Shown here in pieces: positions 1 through 11,859 of a stretch of DNA of 64,000 nt (within the stretch, counting starts at the first letter, position 1; every line of letters begins with the position of its first letter). The notes under the pieces were generated by a model, which made no database searches, was not told the DNA's origin, and was given only the letters and a program-made list of their open reading frames with translations. The position numbers and the translations under genes are program-made. The stretch comes from Taxawa tesnikishii (nom. ined.) (Eukaryota > Ascomycota > Dothideomycetes > Dothideales), in NCBI GenBank assembly GCA_030247885.1, contig JAPDRO010000016.1, positions 310,001 through 374,000 on the forward strand, given 5' to 3'.

Positions 1-78
1 GTTCAAACTACGGAAGAGTCTCGGCTTATCCTTACATCACAGCTGCCAACTGCCCCACCATCGACCAACGACCCCGCG

Positions 79-1165
79 ATGCCTGCACTTCTGAAATCTT
101 CATTCCCCTCCTTCTTCCTCAAACAATCCATCTCTCCTCGCTTCACCGCAACATCCACCTCCAGACCTTTTAGCTCAACATCTGCAAACATGGTTGTCAA
201 GGCTTACTTCGACGTAAGTTTACCCATTGATCCATCCGCACGCCGTTGGCAGATATCAAGGCTTGCAGCTGGGCTGAGCCCACCAAAACACCTCAGCTCA
301 ACCTGATGACTGCCCGCATCTCTCATCTATCAATCACCATCACACAACGTGCTAACGTCTCTCTAGTGCACGTGGACTGGTCCACAGGTTCGTTGTCGCA
401 GGCTCCTGTCCGCTGCGCTGCGTGTTCACTGACTGCGTAATCAGGTCAACGTTGACGCCAACGGCCGCAAGACCCAGGGCGACGACACCGTCAAGGGTAC
501 GTCAGCAACACGGTGCTCAGTTTCACTTCACACGGCTAATTAATACCTCTGTCAGAGCGCTCTGGCCGCATCACCTTCAAGCTGTTCGACGAAGTCGTCC
601 CCAAGACCGTTGAGAACTTCCGTGCTCTCTGCACCGGTGAGAAGGGCTTCGGTTATGAGGGCTCTACCTTCCACCGTGTCATCCCCAACTTCATGATCCA
701 GGGTGGTGACTTCACCCGTGGCAACGTACGTCCAAGAATACCTCGATGCCGTTGGCGGCACAGAAACAAACCTTGTTGGGAAGGACATTGCGTGCTGACG
801 AGGCGTAGGGCACTGGTGGCAAGTCCATCTACGGTGACAGGTTCCCGGATGAGAACTTCAAGCTCACCCACAACAAGCCTTTCCTTCTCTCCATGGCCAA
901 CGCTGGTCCTAACACGTAAGTACTTTCCGCTTGTTCGTCGCCGCATCTGATTCTAACGGGAAAATCTAGCAACGGCTCCCAGTTCTTCATCACCACCGTC
1001 GTTACCAGCTGGCTTGACGGCGCTCACGTCGTCTTCGGCCAGGTTGTTCCAGGTGATGCTGCCTCTATGAGCGTCGTCAAGTCCATCGAGGCTTGCGGTA
1101 GCAGCTCCGGCGCCATCAAGCACCGTGGCTCCCCACCAACCATCGTGGGCTCCGGCGCCCAGTAA
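79..1165 (+). CDS. Cyclophilin A-type peptidyl-prolyl isomerase, mitochondrial/cytosolic
   Basis: Peptidyl-prolyl cis-trans isomerase of the cyclophilin A type, a protein-folding enzyme. Six exons: 79-213, 367-387, 445-496, 556-725, 809-915 and 970-1165, giving 226 residues with all phases consistent. Exon 2 is only 21 nt and encodes CTWTGPQ. Core motifs [25 protein letters not shown] and the Trp-containing [11 protein letters not shown] are present, so the active site looks complete. The first ATG adds 37 basic, Ser-rich residues that resemble a mitochondrial presequence. A second ATG at 190 would give the short cytosolic form. A single gene making both forms by alternative start is known from the Neurospora cyclophilin gene; that it happens here is inference. 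No frame breaks. Confidence 0.95.
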
Positions 1166-2425
1166 ATGTATCAACAAAATTGCGCGAGCGGGTGAAGGGG
1201 ACGGTTTACAGAATGGCATTGCGACCAGAACGTGGACGATAATGCATCTGCCGGCTGGATAGCGTAGTCATAGCTGTTGCATGTCGAAAAGGACTAATCA
1301 TGACCCAAGCTGTTTTTCCTCTCCACTCGCTGTCGTGAAACGTGTATGCGCGCAAGATCTCAAGAACCCGACGTAGATGCTCCCGAATCTACGTTTCTTC
1401 CCAGAACGGAAAAAAGCCAATACAGACCCCGCTTTGTTGTGATGCTGCACTCTACTGCAAACCTCCATCTCTTCAAACGCAAGACGACGATCTGCTAGCA
1501 CACGCCAAATATGGTTCTACGTTTACGATCCAGGACAAATCATTTCTGCAACTATGCGTCTTGGTAGCGTTCTCCTGCCGTCGTCAACAGCAGTAAACCT
1601 AAACTCCAGGTTCGGTTAAGGTGTTTCTCATGTATGCGTATCGTCGAAACCATCGGTGGTCTATGGGTGTCCGATGGAGAGTTCGCTTCCAGCCCCCGAT
1701 TTTGTCCGAACTGTCTCGGTGGACACCTATCCAGCGCGCAATAAGCGCTAGTGGAACACTTGGAATGCTTCGTTGGCAAGATGAAACGCAACCTCGGCAG
1801 CCTGTAGGAGGAGCCTGATCTAAGCAATCTGTACAGAACGCGGCTTCGATGCGTGGTGGAAAAAGGTGCGGCCAGTTCCTCTGCCTTATATACGAAAGTT
1901 GCAGATGCTGAGCTCACGTTCATGTCGCGCGTCATCCGACACGCGCCCTATCATACCGGTGAGCCCGTCACTGATCATGTGTTTTCGGCGACGATATACA
2001 ATGTGCATGCGTAGCAGAGTGCTGCGATGGTTGCGAAGACGACTAGGGAAACGGCTCACGATATATAACAATTTCCCGACTGTCGCGTTAGCAATATACG
2101 CCTTCTTCACAAGCACGCGGCGCCGTTCCTCCCTTCCGGATCTAAACACGCTATATTTGGAGCGGCAGGGTCTCAGGGTCCAGTGATCCTTGGCTGTACT
2201 CCATGGTATGGAGAGTGCCGCGCCGCCTGCTGTGCCTTGACTCACGTTCGATCTTCGACCGTCATCTTTCGTCGACACACTGTTTGGTTCACACTGTTCA
2301 ACCGAGAGCCCCGAAGCTTCTGTTTACCCAATTGCTGGCATCGCGGACATGCGGCGTTAACGAAGCAACAAACACGCCCAACCCGCTTCCTTCGTCCCCC
2401 ACACTTGCTTACACCCCACCGCATC
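1166..2425. other. Intergenic, no gene seen
   Basis: Between the cyclophilin stop and the next gene. Overlapping open frames of about 130 codons occur on the minus strand around 1552-2278, but they have no recognisable domain, no splice logic and an Arg/Ser-rich shadow composition. Presumably it holds the cyclophilin 3' UTR and the promoter of the next gene. Confidence 0.5.
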
Positions 2426-5400
2426 ATGTCCGTCGAGGGAACAGCCGCCGCCAGCAAGAGCAAGTTCAAGAGTAAATGGGGAAGGTCTTCGCCAAAGATG
2501 GCACAATTTCTCCGGAGATCAAGAGCAAGGCTGGAGGATTCAATGAGGATGTCGTCGACTTCCTTAAGCCGTCAACAGAGAAGTACTCCGGAGCAGGCAC
2601 GCGACAATTCCCCGCGCCCAAGATAGACGTCGCTATAGCCCAAAGGTGGCCTGACGCTGCCGATGTGAGAAGAGCCGCGGATGGAGGAAACATACTGCCG
2701 GTTGGGGCAAGAGCCAATGGCCGACCCAAGTTGAAGAAGAACCTCACTGTTGGCTTCGCCAAGGCACCGCCCGAGATCATCGGAGAAGGAGGAGATGAGG
2801 CAGAGACACCGTCCATTGAGGTATCGCGGGCGAGGGCCAAAATGTCTCGGTCGCAGTCAGACAGGCGGCCGGATGCTGTCTTCCAAGCGCTTGTCGCGCA
2901 GGCTACGCAGGAGGCTCAGGCTCAGAGAGGCCCGGCACCACCACCACCTGTGCCGGAGCACGACTTCAGACCCAGACCACTACAACGAGCGCAGACGTCT
3001 CATGGCGAGTCTTCACCTCATTTCAATAGCAAGCCTATACAGCAGCCGCTGAGACCACTCCATGAACTCTTACGCGACCAGCCGCCGGAACCACCAGAAC
3101 CTCGTCCGGGCCTTCTCAAGCGTGCGCCTACCGGATTCAGTTCAGATGATTCCTTATCAGTAGACGATGATCAGTCCCCGCCTCCAATGCCTCGTTCTCC
3201 TTTTCGATATCCATCATTGCAATCTGGAAAGGGTCCGATAGGTCCCCGGTCTCCCAGCTCGCTCAGTGGCGAGTCGCCGATGATCGACAATCCGGAGTTA
3301 CGCGATGATCTTGGACCATCACCCACCAAGAGTTCGTCTCTCGCAGCAAGGGCAAAACACCAGTTGCGCGTAGAAGAAGGAGCAGCGTTTCGGCGAGCTT
3401 CTCAGAACCTCACCGGCAGGACGGACGATGTACCGAGACCGTCTAGTTCGAGCTCTACTACGGATCCCGCTTCTCCGCCCATGAGCCATCGTTCTCCACA
3501 GACATCCCCTCCTCAGTCTCCTCCGCATCCTACGCATTCTACGCATTCTAGACTCGGACACTATGAAAACACATCTTTTGAGAGAATGCCGTCTGAAAGA
3601 CCGTCTCTTGACAGACCTTCTCTTGACAGACCTTCAAGTTCCCGGTCCGTTCAACACCACCCATATGCCCCTAGCGGGCACGTTCAAGATCCAAGGTTTA
3701 TGTCAACACAATCCACCGGCTTGCGGGAAAGATCAAGATCACCGCTTCATCAAGAATACAGACAACCGATGGCCACAATGGATCGTTTGGCAATGCCTAT
3801 TGATGACCGTAGACCTTCATCGGCTAGCTCACACTCCAGTCAACCGCCTTTCTCACCCCAAATGCCTTCACCGATGTTCGGATCGCCGAGGTCTCCCTAC
3901 ATGTCACATAACCTACACCCAACGAACAGTGGTAACCAACCGCCTCCTTCACCTCGTAGTTTTACCAGACCCATGCCGTCCCCCAACATGCGCGGGCCCA
4001 GCCCGAACTACTTTCCACCTCAAAGAGCGAGCCCTCAACACACGTCACCAGCAACCATCACTCATCTGCAAACTGAAAGCAGTCGTCCTCCCTCAAGTGG
4101 CTCGCAAGGCTTGGCAACGCCAATGACGCCGGCAGACGAATTCCACGCTGCAGGCCTCGCAGCGCTAGATGATTTCGGAGCTCGTGTGGCTCATATGAAA
4201 GGCGTCTTCAGACTGACGGCTGAGCGTGAACAGAACATGGGCCACGTCTCACTGGAACAATGGCTGCAAGCTTGTCTGTGGTGGTTCTTCAAGGGCCGCG
4301 CCGGACTTGAAGGTGCCACTAAGCAACGTCCTCGTTCTTCCGACGGACAGCCTAGGGAGCTGTTGACGCAAGCACACGTGGACCTGGCCAAAGCATGGTG
4401 GATAACAACTGACGTCCTTGACAACGCTCACTCATCGCCAACTCCAGGAGAAGGTCATGATTCCGGTTCTTTGGCAACAAGGAGATCGATTCTGTTCGTG
4501 CGCACCTCCGCGCTCTCACCCTGTCAATGAGCCGCAACAACGTCATGCCGCCTTATCAATCTCTCATTCAAGGCCAAGATACCACGATTTGGGTAGAATA
4601 TCCTCGCTTTGCTCCCGACGTCGCTTCAGTCCTTCGCGGAAACACGTCCAAATCATCATTAGTGATGGAGTCGGATCACCGACACGCAGCGCCTCTCGAG
4701 GCAATGCCACTGTCGGACACGCGTGATAGCTTCTGCTACAACAGAATGTTCGTCAACGTGTCTGTCAATACTGAAGATGCGGACACGGACCGGGTGGTCC
4801 TGCCCTGCGTGCTCAGTGTAACGAGAAGCAGATCGGACTACCTCACGACAGTACTTGTCGCAAGCCAAAACGACCTGGTCAACATCACCATCAATCCCGG
4901 AAGTAGCGGTACAGGGAAGGGACCGACTTGGCATGATGTATCGTGGAAAGCACGCTCTCACGGGATTTACGTTCGTCTCCCACGTGGATTCACACTCAAC
5001 ATTGAGTTTCAAGAGCATGATTTCCGAGGCTTGTGGAACATGGTCGAGTACACCAAAAAGGTTGCGACCGGCCTCAAGCCTGGGGGTGATGAGAAGCTGC
5101 TCCACGAAGCCCAGCTGGTCGAGCTGCAGTACTCCGACGCTGCCAATCCCCGCGCCTTCCCTGCAGACAAGCTCAAGCGTTGCAGCGCTCTGATCTTCGA
5201 GAAACACGTTGCGCAAAACGAGGGCTCCGGAGTGCGGAAACTACATCGTGGATACCGCTTGCTTATAATCACCAACCCCGCTAGCAAGACGCTCTGCAGC
5301 GCCAGCCACGACCTGGGCAAGCATTCGGTCATAATGTGCGATTCTGTGGATGACTCGGGAGGGTACGCTACACTCGTTGTGCGCGTGCGCGAAGAACAAC

Positions 5401-6583
5401 GCCAATGTCGGATACTGCTCGTTTTCAAGCACGCGGCTCAAAGGCAAGAGTTTCACGATATGCTCAAAGGTTGCCATGTCGGACCAGACGAGGTTGTCGA
5501 TGCACAGGCATCCCTACAGAACCTCACCATCGAGCCTACCGCGCAAGCTGAAGCGATGTCGCAATCTGGCCACGGACTTTTTCAGAGTCTGCGGTGGCGT
5601 GACGCCCGTGTCATCAACCGGGACGCGACCGATGCGGGCCAGGATCAATCCAACACGGTGTTGTCCGAAAGCCTTCGGATTGCCGCTAGCCATGCCTGCG
5701 GTGCTTTCACGGATCGCTTGAATCTGGGCAAGTCTCCCAACCTCAAATTCGTCTTGCAGTTACTGATGTGTGCCACACAGGTGCCGGGGAGCTCTTAATC
5801 CGCCTTCCTGTGTCAGACTCGCCGATGCTTCAGATGCTCAGGGCACCACAAGAAGACATGACCATATCAGTGGACACCCGTCAAGCACAACCGCCCATCC
5901 CTGACGGCTTGGCCGAACTGCTACGAACGATCAACAGCTCGCCGACCATCCGCACCTACACCCTCAAATCCCTTCCGGATCTACACGCCTTCCAGAAAGC
6001 AATCACCGGTCATGACGTCCGCTATGACGGGGCTGCCTCTCTCTTCGCAATCTCTCGCCGCCGCATGGTCGTTCCGATTTACAAGAAATGGGAAGCCACG
6101 AGCGTGCGACTGCAGATTGTCTCCCACGGCACCGTGGTGCAGATTCTGGCTTTCTTCGAAGACTTCAGCCACGCAGACGCAATGGCATTCCAGGTCAAGA
6201 CCACCGATGTCTTCGAAAAGGTCAAGGGCGACAAGGGCGCAAAGTACCGTGTCAAACTGGTGGATGCAAAGTTCAGCCTGCCCAAAAGGGAGAAGGATAG
6301 CGATGCAGACGCGGAGGGCGGGCTTGGAACGGACAGTACGGCGGCCTGGGGCAAGGGTGTCAGGAGGCGTTTTGTTAACCTGGAGAGACTGGACTATACC
6401 GAGGAGCACGACGACATTACGATTGGGTTCGAGAATGAAGAAGGTGTGTTCTTTCGCTCTCTCCTCGGGCTTTCAGTTGAGCTGCAGTACTGACACGGAT
6501 GCACAGATCGAGACCGCTTCTGTGAAGCGCTGCCGGCAGCGACGACGAGTGGACGAGGCATCCAATTCAAGCGCCGCATATAG
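2426..6583 (+). CDS. Large fungal-specific Ser/Pro-rich conserved protein
   Basis: A protein of about 1,370 residues, function unknown. The N-terminus (KSKWG, then VVDFLKPSTEK and IDVAIAQRWPDAADVR) and the C-terminal half (an LPRGFTLNIEFQEHDFRGLW block, then a beta-rich part ending near FCEALPAA) look like a conserved fungal family I recall but cannot name. Residues from about 100 to 560 are low-complexity Ser/Pro/Arg. I chose ATG 2426 because KSKWG continues into KVFAKDGT if one G is missing from the G run at 2478-2481; the fallback start is ATG 2476. A second one-base break lies near 4440-4480. The frame change near 5700-5780 may be an 80-nt intron (5701-5780) or another break. A clear intron at 6444-6506 leads to the last exon, stopping at 6581-6583. 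Confidence 0.75.
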
Positions 6584-6701
6584 CCATGTTGACGACTCGC
6601 AAAAGTCCAGCGAAGGGATTCTTCGGCGCAGGGGATAGAGCGTTTGTTGTTTGTTGCACCACCTGCTGGATTTAGGCAGGTGCTTCCGCCGGCATGTGAA
6701 A

Positions 6702-6746
6702 GTGGGGTGGGGTGGGGTGGGGTGGGGAGGGGAGGGGAGGAGGGGT
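6702..6746 (+). repeat. G-rich GGGGT/GGGGA tract
   Basis: About eight runs of four G separated by single T or A, on the plus strand between the large Ser/Pro-rich gene and the PLP enzyme gene. The pattern fits a potential G-quadruplex; formation is inference. Confidence 0.85.
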
Positions 6747-6800
6747 CGGGCACCGCTCCGCAACTACAGACGACGCGATACCTGACAGGCATTTCACGTG

Positions 6801-6845
6801 TTCCTGCATTCCTGCATTCCTGCATTCCTGCATTCCTGCATTTCC
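6801..6845 (+). repeat. 8-bp tandem repeat (TTCCTGCA)x5
   Basis: Five near-perfect copies of TTCCTGCA with a partial sixth, about 140 bp upstream of the PLP enzyme start, so inside its probable promoter or 5' UTR. A simple-sequence minisatellite; copy number may vary between strains. Confidence 0.9.
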
Positions 6846-6983
6846 TCTTGATCGGCGCAGAATACCCAAAATCCTCTTTGCCTTTTGATATATACAAAAG
6901 TTGCTCAATCCGTTGCATTGTCCGCTTGTCACTCGTGTCTTTCTTATCTTGCGAACACAGTCAGTCGTTCGACACCTGCCATC

Positions 6984-8399
6984 ATGAACGGCAACACCGT
7001 GGAAGCGCGTCCCGACATCCCTGACTCCAAACCGTCCGCATACTCTGCTTCCACTCTGGCAGTACACGCAGATGACCCCTGAACGACTCTACTGATGTAG
7101 CCCCCGCCGTGCACGTCTCTACCACGTTCCGCTACAAGCGCGATCCTGATGACTTGATACCGACCAGCGACTGGGATGTGAGTGAGCCCGCTCCGGTCCA
7201 CCCGGCCTCCTATGCCGTCCATCCATTCATTTTTACCAACAAGAGCGATACCTCGAGTCCTCACACGATCCTGCAACCCAATGTCTTACAACCACTAACA
7301 AATGATGATTCCATGACAGATCTCCTCCCGCGACCCGCACGCCCCAACCCCTCGGACGCGCACATCTACTCCCGCCTCTCCGCACCCAACACGTCGCGCC
7401 TCGAGCACATCCTCTCGCAACTCCTGCACGCGCCCTCGTTGACCTACGCCTCGGGCCTCGCCGCCTTCCACGCCCTGCTCGTGCACCTGCACCCGCGCGT
7501 CGTCGCCATCGGCGCCGGCTACCACGGCTGCCACGGCGTGCTGCAAATATATCAGAAGCTGACCCACTGCAAGATCGTCGACCTCTTCGCCACTCACGAA
7601 TGGGACGCGGCCGGCCTGGGCGAGGGCGACGTCGTGCACCTCGAGACGCCGCTGAACCCGACGGGGAGGCGTACGAGATCGCCAGGTTTGCGGAGGCGGC
7701 GCACGCGAGGGGCGCCGTCTTGACTGTCGATGCCACGTTCGCGCCGCCCCCGCTGCAGGATCCGTTCGCGACCGGTGCCGATTTCGTCATGCATAGCGGC
7801 ACAAAGTACATCGGCGGCCACTCGGATATGCTGTGCGGGGTCGTGAGCGTGGGCAAGAGGAGGCGCGATTGGGAGAGGGACTACTGGGGCCTGTTCCAGG
7901 ACCGCCTGTTCCTGGGTGCCGTCATGGGCAGTCTGGAGGGCTGGCTCGGCGTGAGGAGTCTCAGGACGTTGGAGCTGAGGGTGGTGAGGCAGAGCAGGAA
8001 CACCGAGAGCCTGGTGCAATGGCTGCACGGGCTGGTGAGCGGAGAGGACGGGGGGACGAGGGGGATGCTGAGGTGGTCAGGAAGACGGTGGAGAGGGTCC
8101 AGCATGCGAGTTTGCAGAAGGATGACATGGCTTGGTTGAAGAAGCAGATGCCGAACGGATACGGCCCCGTCTTCGCCATCTGCATGAAGGAGCCCGATTA
8201 CGCAAAGAGGCTGCCGAGTAAGCTTCATCTGTTCCACCACGCCACGAGTCTGGGCGGCGTGGAGAGCTTGATCGAGTGGAGGAGAATGAGCGACGACACG
8301 GTCGATCCGAGGTTGCTTAGGGTCAGTGTCGGCGTCGAGGACTGGGAGGATCTGAAAGAGGACTTCCGGAACGCATTCAGGGCCCTCTTGCACAAGTAG
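6984..8399 (+). CDS. Cys/Met metabolism PLP-dependent enzyme (cystathionine gamma-synthase-like)
   Basis: Fold-type I PLP enzyme of the Cys/Met metabolism family, probably a trans-sulfuration synthase or lyase in the cytosol. The PLP-binding lysine lies in HSGTKYIGGHSDMLCG. Other family blocks are VSTTFRY, YSRLSAPNTSRLE, ATFAPPPLQDPF, FLGAVMGSLEGWLG and the C-terminal LHLFHHATSLGGVESLIEWR. An intron at 7178-7319 is likely. The frame shifts by one base at four places, each beside a C or G run: 7076-7079, about 7340-7352, 7663-7666 and about 8049-8054. All family blocks are in order and undamaged apart from these. Substrate specificity cannot be settled between gamma-synthase and beta- or gamma-lyase types. 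Confidence 0.85.
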
Positions 8400-9099
8400 A
8401 AGACGAGTTGTATGAAAGCCGTCTTCGCAAGGCGCCATTGAAGCGGCCACCGGTGTGCTGTAGCAGGAACGTGATCGAGTTCGGGCGGGCCCTTCCAACG
8501 ACCAGCCTAGTACGACCTGATGCAATGAATGGCCCAGCCCGTTCACGGGTGCGCCCGCATCCTTCGTCGCATCATGGTCCGACGCGAAGCAGTAGGGACT
8601 GTCTTCGGTGATAGGGAAACGGGGCGCAAGAAGACAACGAGGGGAGTCACGATAGATTCAGGTGAGCTACGCCAAAACGAGAGCGGTGGGTCGACAGCGT
8701 GATGAAGTGCCTGCCCTACCGCGACAAAAGTTACCGAGAGCGCCTCGAAACGAAGTACTAGAATTCCCGGCCTCTATGCCCGGGAAAGATACGAAAAGTC
8801 CGGGTGCGGGTGGAAACTGCAGCTGTGTGCTGAAAGTGCCTGCTCGCTCACGACGGGAGGCAAACAAGTCCGTCGTAGACTGTCGACGTCCAACGTGCAC
8901 GTTTAAAAGTCTCAGCGCAGGTCGCAGACAAGCTGAAGGGAAGGAGATGAAGGCCACCAGAAAGGCTTGAACGCCTTCCGGCACAGAAAACGTAGTATAT
9001 ATATATAGGGACGGCAAAGTGCCGGGACTTCATCTGCGTGATTTCTGGTATACATTCTCTGTACCGCATCGGTTTCCCACAATGAGCATCATCTCCATC
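8400..9099. other. Convergent intergenic region
   Basis: Lies between the 3' ends of the PLP enzyme and GH30 genes, so it holds two 3' UTRs. A short TA run sits near 8994-9007. I see no gene. Confidence 0.5.
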
Positions 9100-10707
9100 C
9101 TACCTCTTCGCAGGAATAACAAAGGATACCATACTGCGCGCGGGGACCTTGGCCTGGTACCCTGCTTGTGCGTTGTTCGCGTGGACCGCCGTCAAGTTGT
9201 TCGCGTTGTTCGACAGGTACGTCTGGACGTAGGCGCCCTTTGACACGCCCTCGACGACGACCGTCTTGTCGGTGTCCGAGTTGTTGATGACCTGCACAGC
9301 GGTGCTCTTGTCCGCGTTCACAAAGGCACTGACGGCCAAGGTTGAGTTGGTTGATGTAGCGCCGACACGCTTGGCACCGGGCCTGACGAAGCGCGAGTAC
9401 TGCGCGAACGCCCAGAGACGAGGGGAGACGAGGTAGTCATCGCCGACGACTTCGATCAAAGCGTCGTTGGAGGCGAAGCTGCCAGTGGTCCCGACCCAGC
9501 CGAGGAAGGCGCTCACGTTGCTGACGGTGAAGGCGTGTTGGATGTTGTTGGCCCAGGTGAGGGCCTCGGCTGACCCGCTGTTGTTGTACCTGAGAATGGG
9601 ACAAGTATCAGCATGTGCTACAAGAAAGGCACCAATCTTCGGAGGAACACTCACCAAGGCCGTTGACCCATGGTGGAGAGGTCAGCCCACTCCGTTTCCC
9701 AGACTTTCTTGCCCTTCGTGGGCAACGGAGTGGTTGGCGGAGAAGAGCTACGGGAGAATTAGCAAGGTAGAGGATCGGTCAAAACTACGGAACACTCACT
9801 ATCCGTGTGAAGTAACGAGGCCAAGGTCGTTGTAGGCGCCACTGGCAGCACCGGTAGCGTTCTGAAGCTGCCCGATCATGTTGCGGGTGTTCTCCCAGCC
9901 GTCATTGTCGCAGCAAGCGATCTGGGTCTTGAAGCCGGATCTCTTCAGGATGGGGCTGAAGACCTCGATGAAGTCGGCGGCTTGTTGGCCGTCAGAAAGC
10001 ATGGACGAGTATGTGACACTGTGACATGGTTAGAGTGGGTTACTCGACAAGTGCCTGCGGACGTGCAATACTTTTCCTCGGGCTCGTTCAGGAAGCCGAT
10101 GTAATCGTATGTGATACCGGCAGACGCGTAGTCTTTGAGGTACTGGACCAAGTAGTTCTACGCCAAGTCAGTCGAATAATTCCATGTCACATACGCAAAG
10201 GCTACTTACGGCATAGGCCTTTCTCCAGTCGCCGGTGGCGCAGTCAGTGCCAGTCACACCACAGAGGTATCCGCCATTGTTCGTGTTGTTATTGGTCTTC
10301 ATGTAGTGGGGAGCGCTCCAGGCATCCGCATAGAACTTTCTCAGACCACGACTGTAAGCCTGCTGGGACAGCCACAGCTGGCCATCATCATAGCCGTCCC
10401 ATGTGAAATTTCCAGGGTTAGGCTCAATGGCTTCGGTGATGTCGTTTCTCAAAATGGTCAAGGCGGCGCCCTTGTCGCTGAAGAGAAAGTCCAAAATCTC
10501 AGTGGAATGGTTCGCGGACAGTCCGCTGTCTCCATGCAGCACGGCGGCATGGCCGAATGCTTCTGAAATACCGATGCCGTCGAAATCCTGGAAGACCTGA
10601 CCAGGGCTCACGGTCACGGTCTCGGTAGTAGCCTTGGCATTATGAGGGACTGCGGCTACAGAGGCGATGGCGCCGACAAGACCGAAGGAAATGATTCTGG
10701 AAGCCAT
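9100..10707 (-). CDS. Secreted GH30 glycoside hydrolase (xylanase-type, GH30_7-like)
   Basis: Endo-acting glycoside hydrolase of family GH30, most like the fungal subfamily 7 xylanases/glucuronoxylanases. Five exons (10210-10707, 10072-10157, 9800-10018, 9655-9747, 9100-9589) give 461 residues with clean phases and introns of 52, 53, 52 and 65 nt. The protein starts with a signal peptide (MASRIISFGLVGAIASVAA). The probable acid/base Glu is in GFLNEPEEN and the nucleophile Glu in KVWETEWADLS. YADAWSAPHYMKTNN is a family hallmark. The C-terminal beta domain ends at VPARSMVSFVIPAKR. There is no carbohydrate-binding module. An upstream in-frame ATG at 10755 would bury the signal peptide, so ATG 10707 is preferred. 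Beta-1,6-glucanase activity is the main alternative. Confidence 0.92.
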
Positions 10708-10786
10708 CTTACTGGTGTGTCGGTTCGAATCGAAAGCGACTTGTCGACTAAGCAAGAGACCTTGCCCGACGTCCAGGGACGGTGCC

Positions 10787-10793
10787 TTTTATA
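10787..10793 (-). promoter_or_regulatory. TATA box for the GH30 gene
   Basis: TATAAAA read on the minus strand, about 80 bp upstream of the GH30 start codon. Position and sequence fit a core promoter. Confidence 0.55.
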
Positions 10794-10857
10794 GGCTTTC
10801 TGCATGCTGAGAATTGGCTGATTAGCAGTTCCACTGGTCTGTCCAGCGACCTCCAGG

Positions 10858-10863
10858 GCGGGG
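10858..10863 (+). promoter_or_regulatory. Possible CreA/CRE1 carbon-repression site
   Basis: GCGGGG, matching the CreA consensus SYGGRG, about 150 bp upstream of the GH30 start. Further matches lie near 11347 and 11358. Such sites are common by chance; the clustering upstream of a plant-polymer hydrolase makes repression by glucose plausible. Confidence 0.3.
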
Positions 10864-11382
10864 CTTGGTCATCCTCAAGCAATGGCAAGCATACAGAAGA
10901 ACTTGGCCAGGTTGCAAGCCGATATAGGCTATGCCGGTTGGATCAATCATGCGGGCGTCGTGCATGTTGAATGCAGGCCGCTCAGGTACTAGACTGCTCA
11001 GGTACCAATCTTGTGGGCCAGGATGCAGTAGGATGCACGAAGATGGTAAGACGTGGCAACATGAACAGGGATGAACGGTGGTGCACGCGGAGAAATGCTT
11101 CCGTCCCTGTTCTGGTGAAAGTTGATCCTGTGTCTGTTTTTGGCCAATCTCTTGCGAGATGTTACTTCTTACGCTTCATGTCGTCCACTTCGCCTAGACT
11201 GTGAAGGGCTGGAAGCCAAGCAACGCTCAAGCTTCGCCAAATTCTTGGGTTTGATCACCCCGGCAATGGTTATGCAAGGAACCAAGGATTCTTCCGCAGA
11301 GCGAAGAATAGCAATGTACTGGGAGGCGTGGGGAGACGGGAGAGAGGCGGGGATATGCGGGGGCTAGAGCCGTCGCATCACC

Positions 11383-11389
11383 TTTAGCC
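11383..11389 (-). promoter_or_regulatory. Possible XlnR/XYR1 xylanase activator site
   Basis: GGCTAAA read on the minus strand, about 680 bp upstream of the GH30 start. It is the core site of the fungal xylanase regulator. A 7-bp match is weak evidence alone. Confidence 0.25.
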
Positions 11390-11850
11390 GACGATCAAGG
11401 CGGGAAGATGTGGGCAGAGTACTCCGGCTATGGTCTGGTTAGAGTATCGACGAAATGACACGAGCGAGACGAGAGTACTGCATATCGATTTACATGACGT
11501 ACGCGAGTTATCCTCCTACGCTTCGTCAAACCACCAGTATTGCACTAGCAAGCCTTCCTTGAACACAACGTGATCGTTTCCCAGATCTGTGTGAGTGAGA
11601 GGTGGCGTAAAACGTGGCGTGGCGTGCTCATGAAGAGAAGAAACCGCGTGCAGGGCCGTGCGGTGCTGCTACTTCCAGATGCGGAAACTATAAATGATGG
11701 TGCGCTAAGCCGTTGGGAGTCACTCTGTCACGCACACTCTAATTAAGACTGAGGATGATGGCCTGACGAGCTAATTACTTTGGATTGTTTGTAGCTGTTT
11801 AGTATAATAGGACGCGGCCCTATTAGTATAGCGGAGGACAAACAATACTA
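11390..11850. other. Upstream intergenic, no gene seen
   Basis: Remaining distal upstream DNA of the GH30 gene, leading into the decayed GIY-YIG gene. From about 11720 to 11830 it is more AT-rich than its surroundings. No domain or splice structure found. Confidence 0.4.
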
Positions 11851-11859
11851 AAGCGGGCC

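Noticed and set aside
1552-2278. Two minus-strand open frames of about 130 codons
   Set aside because: They overlap in different frames, have no motifs and read as random translation of intergenic DNA.
4397-4443. Short introns to explain the frame change in the Ser/Pro-rich gene
   Set aside because: Only GT-AG pairs of 28-34 nt are available, below the size seen elsewhere; a one-base loss is simpler.
5714-5780. Intron starting at GTCTCC just after NLGK in the Ser/Pro-rich gene
   Set aside because: The resulting phase does not fit the downstream frame; the intron 5701-5780 does, though its donor is weak.
10723-10732. GGTTCGAATC as a tRNA T-arm
   Set aside because: No matching acceptor or anticodon stem in the neighbourhood, and it sits in the 5' leader of the GH30 gene.
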